Assembly (NCBI GenBank): GCA_022575985.1
Contig: JAKSXM010000107.1
Span: forward strand, 5,518,001-5,582,000
Direction of reading: 5' to 3'
Source of the DNA: Anagrus nilaparvatae
Taxonomy: Eukaryota; Arthropoda; Insecta; Hymenoptera; Mymaridae
DNA length: 64,000 nt
Shown: piece after piece, positions 56,701 through 64,000 of the stretch
Layout of the letters: the number at the start of each line of letters is the position of its first letter
Position numbering within the stretch: the first letter of the stretch is position 1
Notes under the pieces: generated by a model
What the model was told of the DNA's origin: nothing
What the model saw: the letters and a program-made list of their open reading frames with translations, nothing else
The model's database searches: none
Translations under genes and position numbers: made by a program

Positions 56701-59700
56701 GCTGATTCTGTAAGCTTTTCGTCCGATATACGTTATACTGTTAAATACGATAGACATTTACCGCGCCGGTAATCTAAAAAAAGTATTAACTTTTCAGAAA
56801 ACATGTAATTTTTTCGCAGTGCTGACAACTTACACTAACTAAATAATTCTTTTTTTTGTTTTAAAGTTGGACGTAGGAGTATTTAAACTGGCATTCATAT
56901 TTGAAATTGCCAATAATTGATATTTTTAATTAATATTTTAATTTTAATTATTTTATTAATTAATATTTAATAAGTTTAAAAATTTTAAATTAATATTAAA
57001 AATAGTTAAATATGTGCGTAAAAAAATTTAATAATTATAATATTTAGTATTATTTAATGTATTTATTGAATAAATAAAAACGATTTTTGTTATAATAATC
57101 AAGTAGTTAAATGGTTCTAACTTATATTTTCTCTTAATTATATTTACCCAACCGAACAGAAGCAAAACTAATGGTAAATTGCGGCCCAAGTTTGGTGCCG
57201 GGATTTAAAGTTCCGGCCATGACCTGTTATTGCACTGCCACCGGAATGGGAAAAATTACGGCGGCAGATCCGTGCCTGGATTATTTTTATTACCTAAAAT
57301 TAATTTAATCTTTCAATTTAAAATTTCGTAAAAACATGAAAAGATATAATGTAAAATTTTACGCGGAATCCAAATTTTTGGTCATATTTTTAATTGGTCA
57401 CGTGACTTGGCGAAAAATTCGAAATTTGTAAAAAATGAACTTTTAAAAGCTGATATTTTTTGATCTAGAGCTCTCTAAAAGCAATTTTCCATCGAATTTT
57501 TTTTTCTTTAAAAAATATATAGTTCAAGGAAAAATTTAAGCCTGGTTAGAAGATTTTTATCAAATAGGCATTAGAGAATTCGACTTTTGAAAAAAAACAG
57601 CCCATTTTAGCGATTTCTCGCGCATGCACTGCTAAAAAAAAATTTTGACTTCAGAATCAGATAGCCAGGGAAATTTCCTATCCGGATGAAAGAGGAAAAA
57701 ATTTTTTATGTTAATGAGAGTTTTTAACAGAAAAAATAAGAAAAATTATCTTTCATTTTGCTTACTTTTGGTTCCTCAATGAGGAACCATTTTGATAGGT
57801 CAAATTTCGATTTTTGATTTTTTGGCATATAAGCAAGTTTTGAGAACCCAGGAAGCTAAAAAACGAAAAAAGCTCGAGGTACTTTTTTTTTTTTTAATTT
57901 GGATGTAATACCTCATTTATTTCCACGAAAGTACTAATATTTGAATGTATGGTTTTTACTGTATATCTCGAATCTGATAGTAAATTTTTTTAAAATTTTT
58001 TTCACGAAAAAATACAAAAAACACCAATTTTTTTTTTCTTTTTGCACGTAGTTCCTAATTTATTTGTATGAAAGTACTAGTTTTAGAAAGTTTGTTTATA
58101 GTCATTTTTTAGATATGATACCGAATTTTTTCAAAAATTTTTTCCCAAATTTAAAAAACAAAAAAAATAAAAAACCTGCAATATTTTTTTTTTGTAGTGT
58201 AATACCTCATATAATTCCATGAAAGTACTAATATCTGAAAATATTGTAACCGGTGATATTTCACAACTATTATGGAATTAAGAGAGAAATCTATGTATGA
58301 TTGCATGCTTGTAATTGGTGATATCTGTGGCATATTAATGTATTAAGCTTATTGTTTGAGGAACCTTAGTACCAGCTAGTTGGCAGGGTATTTTTATAAG
58401 AGTCCAAAACACAAAAATGGCTGTCAAAAATCGAGATTTCGCTCTGGGAAAAAAACAATTTGGGGCAGTTTTGAAGACCCGACCATACATTTCAAACACA
58501 TTTCATTTAAATCTACCCATGTAATACCTCATTTTTTCTGGGAAAGTACTAATATCTAGATACCTATGTTGTTCTTACTCAATATCTCGGATCTAATTAT
58601 TTTTATAATTTTTGGAAATTTTTGTCTCAAAACTTTTGCTACCAAAAAATACAAAAAATACCTGACTTCTCATATTTAATACGTACCCGATATTTAATTT
58701 TTTGAAAATTTTTTTCTCAACATTTTTTACATAATAAAATAAATAAAAAATACCGTTATCTTTTTTCTTTTTGAACGTAAAACCTCATTTTTTTCTATGA
58801 AAGTTCTAATATCTAGGATTTAAAAATATCATTTTTACTTCATATATGTCGAATCTGATAATTAATTTTTTGAAAATTTTTGTCTTCAAAAAATACAAAA
58901 AACAGCAATGTTTTTTTTTTATTTTTGAACGTAAGTAGTACATCTAATTTTTCTGTATGATAATATTAATTTTAGAAATATCGCGTTTATTCAATCCCTC
59001 GGATCTGATACCAAATTTTTTTTTTAATCTGCATCCAAAACAAAGGTCACACGTTGAATATAGGGAATCATAAGCATTTTTCGCGCTATTGGTCTAAGGA
59101 ACCAGAGATCCAAGCTGGTAGTAGTTGGACTTATTTGAAAACTAAGAACCCGTAGAATTGCGTGGTTATAAATACCTATTTCCTAAATTATTCGCTTGAA
59201 ATAATTTTTTTTTACAAAATATTCTCTGAATTTGTATGATTATGTTGTCAATCAATTGTTTTTGTTTTGTAACAAAAAATAAGCACATTAATAAACGAAA
59301 AAATAGTATTTGCAATATTAGCCTTTTTTAAGTAAAAATTTTAGAAAAATCTTATAATCACGCAATTACACCAATTTTTAGCTTACAAATAGGCCTACCC
59401 TCTACCAGCTTGGTTCTATAGTTCCTCAGGACCAATGGAGCGAAAAAATTGCCATGATTCTCTATATTTAAAACGTGACCTTTGGCCCCTTAAAAAATTT
59501 TTAAAAATACCATTATTTTTTTTCTTTTTGGATGTAATACTTCATTTGAAAGTACTATAGTTTTATAAATATCATTTTTACTCGATTTCTTGGATCTAAT
59601 CCTTTATTTTTTGAAGACTTTAGTGTCAAAACTTTTTGCATATAAAAATATAGAAAACTAGAAATTTAGCGTCACTTTTATATCTGAATAATTTAAAAAA

Positions 59701-60562
59701 AATTTCTCATTATTTTTTCCGTCCAAAGTAAATTATTTTTTATTATATTAATTTCTTTTCTTTATGAGTGTATACTCGTGGGTGTAATATCTAATTTTTT
59801 CCATGAGATTTTAAAATGGCAATATCAAAGGGAAAGATAATTTTTAGTTTTTCTTATGCCATGCCATTTTTCTTTCTTAGGAAAAATGACGATTAGGAAT
59901 ATTTTGTTATTTCTTAAAGAACCGTAGTGCCAATGATTTGACAGCTTTTTTATTTTCTGGCGTTGTACCTAATTTTTTTATGGGAATTTAAAATGACAAT
60001 ATCAAGAAAAAGATAATTTTTAGTTTTTTTGTTATTTTATACTTTATTAGATGAAATCGACCATTAAAAATATTTTGTTATTGCTTGAGGAAGTGACAAT
60101 AATTTTGACAACGTTTTTTCTATAATTATAATTAACAACATTCAATAATTATTTTATAGTATTTTTTTTCTTAATAGGGTTTGCATATAATTTTTTTTTA
60201 AATAATGATTTTTAAATTTCTTCTAAATTTATTATTTAAAAAAGTTAACTTAAAATATTTGTAATTATTTTTTAATTAAGATTGTCGCTACTTATTAAAT
60301 GCACGCGCGTTGTTCGATATGGTTATTTTTCTAGGAGGTGAAAAAAAATCCCAACTACGATAAGGGCTTTATCACGCCATTTCAAAGACTTATCCTACTT
60401 TGCTGGCGTATCAACTGATTTTAAGGTTATGGTCATGAATATTTTATCGAAAAACATATTCTCGTTCCTAAAAACATCAGTTCGCGCATGCGCTTTGCGT
60501 CTAAACTTATGATAGAAAGCACGCATATCACGATATACATCGAAACGCTTACAGAATCAATT
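56701..60562. mobile_element. 3.9-kb noncoding block with short inverted ends
   Basis: The left end CTGATTCTGTAAGCTTTTCG faces CGAAACGCTTACAGAATCAA at the right. The two ends differ at only a few positions over about 20 bases, and both continue into GATATA-type sequence. No protein is visible inside; the interior is mostly degenerate tandem modules. It may be one large nonautonomous transposon or two unrelated ends. A clear target duplication was not found. Confidence 0.4.
57900..60000 (+). repeat. degenerate tandem array, module about 150-300 bp
   Basis: The phrase GTAATACCTCATTT..GAAAGTACTAAT recurs with variation near 57903, 58050, 58195, 58520, 58775, 58925 and 59527, with weaker forms near 59790 and 59955. 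Each is followed by a CTCRAATCTGAT-like phrase and then TTTTTTGAAAATTTTT. The AGGAACC..ACCAATAGCGCGAAAAA neighbourhood at about 59060 recurs inverted near 59420. No coding frame persists across modules. Confidence 0.75.
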
Positions 60563-60740
60563 CAAGATATTGTTATTATACGTAAAACACAGAAATAAAA
60601 TAAAATATATGTTAATATTATAGAAGGCCCCGGAGCCTGATTCTCTATTTATATCAAGTTGATAAAATAGCGTATCGTAATAAATTTTAGAAATCCGCAT
60701 GCGCCAGCTTAATGTTTTTAGAAAAGAGAGTACAATTTTT
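60440..60740. repeat. inverted pair of GATTCTGTAAGC-type ends
   Basis: The sequence ending at 60562 (TTCCTAAAAACATCAG, then GCGCATGCGC, then CAGAATCAA) is repeated in inverted orientation from about 60648 (CTGATTCT, then CCGCATGCGCC, then CTTAATGTTTTTAGAAA). Two ends of the same family therefore lie back to back about 85 bp apart. Confidence 0.55.
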
Positions 60741-61105
60741 GATAAATTTGGTTTATATCACTGTGAAATCAATTGAAATAAGAATAAGTTTTTGATGTAA
60801 CTCAAATTTTGCCGTATCGCACAAAAAGTTAGTAGTCAATTTGTATCTCATACTAAATTATTATGCGATATAACTTTTAAAAGTTATTGTAATATGGTTT
60901 AGGTATTCCAAGTAAAAGAAATAAAACTTATAAAAAACGTGATAATTATTTATTATAAAATATATGCGCTTTTATTTTAAAGTAATTTAATTATAAAAAT
61001 GTAAACCAAATGAAAAAAATTGATTTTCATTATACGCTGCAAAAAAGATCTACTTTCTTACTTTCGGGCGACCTTTTTTTTGCTTTTAATGAAAAACTAT
61101 GTGTT

Positions 61106-61223
61106 GAACACGGGAAAAAATGTAGGAAATTTTACTTTCAATGCTGTCTGCACACGTTCGCTACACTCACTCGTGCATACAACTGCATTGAAAGCCAAAT
61201 CCTATTTTTTTTCCCTTGTTGTG
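61106..61223. mobile_element. hairpin element, inverted copy of the 20817 family
   Basis: The loop ATGCTGTCTGCACACGTTCG then CTACACTCACTCGTGCATAC is complementary to the loop at 20850-20895. Arms near AACACGGGAAAAA and TTTTTTCCCTTGTTGT pair imperfectly. The 89-aa frame over it is fortuitous. Confidence 0.55.
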
Positions 61224-62149
61224 TTACGAAGTTTTTGATTATAATTTTTATTATTTTAATATTTATGATGAGTTATTGACTTTACTGCGAAATTCGTTAC
61301 TAATTTTAATTTTGCTATTAAATATCAAGTATTCGTAACTTTAGAACAGTTTATTTATTTTGCCTACTTTAGTGCTCGTAACTAATGCAGTTACTCGCAC
61401 ACGGGAAGGCTTATTTTTTATTAAATTAGCAAATCTAACTAGAATATACGTAATTGTATATATATGTATATAAATATATGTATATATACGTGATAGGTAA
61501 GTATATAGGAAAGATTAGTGGTATAGAATAGAGGATAGAAAATAAAGAATACTATTTTGAATTTACTAAAATAACTCTTTGAAACAAAGTTATTTATTGA
61601 TAGATACAAATGTAGAAACTTAATAAACTTATTATAAAGATAACTAATATAATAATATAAATATACCTATTATTCATAACTAACCGTTTCAACTAGTTAG
61701 TTTCTGAATTCCAATATAAAACGCAATGCTTTTTAATTAATAACTTTTTTTGACACTTAGTAAAAATACAGGTATATTTTAACAAAACGTGATAATGACC
61801 TGCGGCTAAAATTCCAAAGACAATTGAGAGTGTTTTGACATTTTTGGCTACTATTTATATGATTGACAGATCGACGTGTTAATCTTAATTCGTCATGAAA
61901 GAGGGGTGCCCCTTGATTAGCAATCTTGTGGCGTCTCTCTTTGTCCTTTTTTAATAATCAATTCTTGGACTTGTAATAAGGCCAAATTAATTAGCACCTA
62001 TATTTATTTTATATCCGTTGATAAAACCATGAGACATACAATTTGTTACTCATCTAATGCGTTAAACAGAGAGTTTAACGCTTTTGCGTTAATTCTATAT
62101 TGAGCGCCTTTCTCTTTAGTAGTTAAATCTAAAATGCGTTCAGGCAAGC

Positions 62150-62200
62150 TTTATCGCATTTGCGTTAACAGTGCCTTTTATCGCATTTGCGTTAACAGTG
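62150..62200. repeat. 27-bp period tandem repeat with GCGTTAAC core
   Basis: TTTATCGCATTTGCGTTAAC occurs at 62150 and 62177, each followed by AGTG. Further GCGTTAA and TTAACGC words lie at about 62057-62100 and 62204-62210. Confidence 0.85.
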
Positions 62201-62287
62201 TCTGTTAACGCCTTTTCATATTTCACTGCTGTTACTTTATCTCGCTCTAACAGTTGAACAAATAGATATTTTTTGGTTTGATGTAAA

Positions 62288-62510
62288 TTATATATGGAAA
62301 CATCCAGGATAGAACGACCAGCCGAAAAATAAAAAATTTAAAAAAAATTTGTGTGTGTGTCATATTTTACCTGGGATAAGTGAAATAACCACTCCTATTT
62401 TGCACTTCCTGGTGCATAATTTTGAGATACAGCTGTCCAAAGTTTGATTTTTCCAATTTTTTGATTTCAGCTACCCAGTTTAATCAGAAATAACTCAAAA
62501 CAGACTCTTA
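62288..62510. repeat. half copy of the 21341 inverted-repeat element
   Basis: Shares CCAGGATAGAACGACCAG, then CACTTCCTGGTGCATAATTT, then GATTTCAGCTACCCAGTTT in the same order. The opposite arm is absent. Confidence 0.7.
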
Positions 62511-62777
62511 GCAGACTAAAATAATATTTGTGGATGCTCATTTGAATATCCCATATCAAAAATTTTTTTGGGACCAACTGACACATAGGCCAACATTATG
62601 GAAAAGTTTGAGAAAAAATAATTATAGTGAACTTGACTTCCGGTCAATTTAAAAAATTATCTTAAGTATCTTATGTTATAATTACTTTTACTATTGTCTA
62701 CCGGTTATGACATTATTGTTTATTTTTCTATAAACACGTGTACATCGTTGCTACATTTTAATAAGTGCATTATTTAG

Positions 62778-62782
62778 TCAGT
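62778..62782 (+). promoter_or_regulatory. initiator-like TCAGT
   Basis: TCAGTG matches the arthropod initiator core and lies 26 bp before a candidate start codon. Such a short motif is weak evidence alone. Confidence 0.25.
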
Positions 62783-62803
62783 GTATTATTATTAATATTT
62801 AAT

Positions 62804-62815
62804 ATGAATTATCTG
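62804..62815 (+). CDS. candidate microexon 1 of orphan unit
   Basis: ATGAATTATCTG followed by the strong donor gtgagt. It would join 63461-63579 in phase 0. It is only four codons, so the call depends on the rest of the model. Confidence 0.25.
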
Positions 62816-63126
62816 GTGAGTTGAAATTATTTTAATTACATTTTATAACTTATTTTGACTTGTGATAAAAAAAATTTTTGTTTAATTTAATTAGTTATTG
62901 CACTTCTCTTTTTCATAGTTATTGCATTTTGTTAAAAAAAAATATTAAAATTTATAGTTTGTTCTTTATTTAAGTGAATATTTTGAATAAAAGGGTATTG
63001 AGTTATTTTGTATTCTTTTTCTACGAGAATACAAATATGCGTTATCTGTACGTGTTATATCTACCGGTTAACTCAAAATTAATATTTATTCTATCTTTAT
63101 TTTATCAGAAAAAAAAATGCTTTATC

Positions 63127-63150
63127 TTTTTTTTTTTTTTTTTTTTTTTT
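63127..63150. repeat. T homopolymer
   Basis: About 24 consecutive T bases. Confidence 0.9.
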
Positions 63151-63460
63151 GTTATTAATTAAACCTTTGATTCAAAATAATCATTTATTAACAAAATTAG
63201 CTTACTATCTTATTCTAACTTATTTATTTGCTATATTTTAAATATTCTATGAATGCGTTAACCGTGTTTGTTCACGCATTTGCGTTTAATAACTACATTA
63301 ACTCATTTTTAATGTTATGCGTTAACGCTACTTTTAACTCAAATGCGTTTCCACATCGGTTTATCACATTTTTGATATACTTTCAACTGAAGGATTAAAC
63401 TATATTTAATAAAAAAAATTTTCTTAATTTTCTTAATAATTTACTTTTTGTTTTTCATAG

Positions 63461-63579
63461 GGGTCTGCGACTTTGTTTTCCAATGGTCAGTTGAGAATAA
63501 TTTCTGGTCTTACTTTAGGTGAATTACTTAATTTTTGTTTCGAGAACAAGCTATTTTGCAACGTGAATCTTGCATCTTG
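63461..63579 (+). CDS. candidate exon 2 of orphan unit
   Basis: Flanked by acceptor tttttcatag and donor gtgagt. It encodes SATLFSNGQLRIISGLTLGE and then a Cys/Phe/Asn-rich stretch to LAS. Composition is balanced for this region. Splicing at the only obvious downstream acceptor (63694) creates a TGA at the junction, so either the peptide ends there or the model is wrong. Confidence 0.3.
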
Positions 63580-63658
63580 GTGAGTTTCTTTTACTATTTC
63601 TAAAAAATTTTAATTATAAAAAACGGTTTCATACTTATTTTTCAATTTTCCTGATGCG

Positions 63659-63871
63659 ATGAATGACCTTCTTGCTGATGACTATTTTAACAGAATGTCC
63701 TATTATTTGGCTGATGTTGATCCAGATGCCTTCCTCGAGGAAAAGTGTTATGATCCTGTATCTAATTCGCTCTGGAATAGAGAATTTCTTTGGGAGATGG
63801 GTCTTTACCATTGGATGCCCCCTGCTCCTGAGCTAGACTATCCTGAAGACGAGATGAACCAGGTGGAATAA
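63659..63871 (+). CDS. orphan acidic protein, 70 aa (or 3' exon of a longer gene)
   Basis: An intact frame starting MNDLLADDYFNRMSYYLADV and ending in EDEMNQVE. It is strongly acidic, rich in Asp, Glu, Tyr and Trp, with a WNREFLWEMGLYHWMPP aromatic segment; amino-acid use is unlike the Phe/Lys/Asn chance frames nearby. There is no signal peptide or membrane helix. Two AATAAA signals follow at 63918-63923 and 63947-63952. A possible acceptor TTTTAACAG at 63685-63693 would start the exon inside this frame at 63694. I do not recognise the family. It could be a lineage-specific gene, a truncated gene running off a longer model, or a transposon-derived frame. Confidence 0.45.
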   Translation: MNDLLADDYFNRMSYYLADVDPDAFLEEKCYDPVSNSLWNREFLWEMGLYHWMPPAPELDYPEDEMNQVE

Positions 63872-63917
63872 CGCTTGTAAAAATTATTATTTTTGTTGCT
63901 GTTTGTGTACTATTGAC

Positions 63918-63952
63918 AATAAAAAGAAACTTTTATTTTCCTTTTAAATAAA
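63918..63952 (+). terminator. two candidate polyadenylation signals
   Basis: AATAAA at 63918-63923 and again at 63947-63952, about 50 and 80 bp after the orphan ORF stop. Confidence 0.45.
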
Positions 63953-64000
63953 GTTTGTTATTATTTATTTTGTTTTTCTCTAACTTTGAACTCTTATTAA

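Larger units (their letters stand above)
60741..62803. other. gene-poor flank upstream of the orphan unit
   Basis: AT-rich DNA with the hairpin element, a GCGTTAA-rich tandem segment and a half MITE. 61230-62030 shows no gene or structured repeat that I can support. Confidence 0.55.

Noticed and set aside
57900..60000. CRISPR-like array
   Set aside because: Modules are long, degenerate and AT-rich, with no short identical repeats and unique spacers; the genome is eukaryotic.
61010..61279. 89-aa ORF with a hydrophobic C-terminus
   Set aside because: Overlaps the hairpin element; a competing frame is equally open, and the hydrophobic tail is encoded by T-rich DNA. No family resemblance.

Overview
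This is an AT-rich, repeat-dense piece of an insect nuclear genome. Three conserved animal genes with GT-AG introns can be reconstructed exon by exon. In each, exon phases join cleanly and the protein matches its family over its full length. The CNEP1R1 and iPLA2 protein sequences look hymenopteran to me. Together with the low GC and heavy load of miniature transposons this suggests a parasitoid wasp; that is inference, not proof. No tRNA, rRNA, CRISPR or bacterial-type gene was seen.

Layout. 1-4395 is repeat-rich DNA without a supported gene. 4396-5035 (+) is CNEP1R1, the nuclear envelope phosphatase regulatory subunit, 130 aa in four exons with very short introns. 5036-8292 is a convergent 3' interval with AT microsatellites. 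8293-52050 (-) is Sap47/SYAP1, a BSD-domain synapse-associated protein of 426 aa. Its nine small exons are spread over 44 kb; introns 3 and 4 are about 10.4 and 17.9 kb. 52051-53495 is a head-to-head promoter interval. 53496-56283 (+) is a calcium-independent phospholipase A2 of group VI (iPLA2/PLA2G6 type), 792 aa in four exons, with ankyrin repeats and an intact patatin Ser/Asp dyad. 56284-62800 is gene-poor and dominated by a degenerate, noncoding tandem repeat block bounded by inverted ends. 62804-63871 (+) holds signs of a small orphan transcription unit: an initiator-like motif, a candidate microexon, a 70-aa acidic ORF and two AATAAA signals. Its product is unrecognised.

The Sap47 introns carry most of the notable structure. 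They hold several nonautonomous DNA transposons whose terminal inverted repeats and target duplications can be read directly. These are a 279-bp TTAA-flanked piggyBac-like element, a 209-bp hAT-like element with an 8-bp duplication, a 325-bp TA-flanked mariner-like element, and two TTA-flanked Harbinger-like elements. One of the Harbinger-like elements is exactly 1000 bp and almost palindromic. There are also several foldback families with multiple copies, a non-LTR retrotransposon relic, a tRNA-derived SINE-like segment and paired G-tract repeats. A tiny LINE 3' tail with a perfect 10-bp target duplication sits inside an iPLA2 intron.

The three recognised genes are not an operon-like unit and share no obvious pathway beyond lipid and membrane biology. 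CNEP1R1 acts in lipin dephosphorylation and iPLA2 in phospholipid remodelling, while Sap47 is a vesicle-associated neuronal protein. Sap47 and iPLA2 may share a divergent promoter region.
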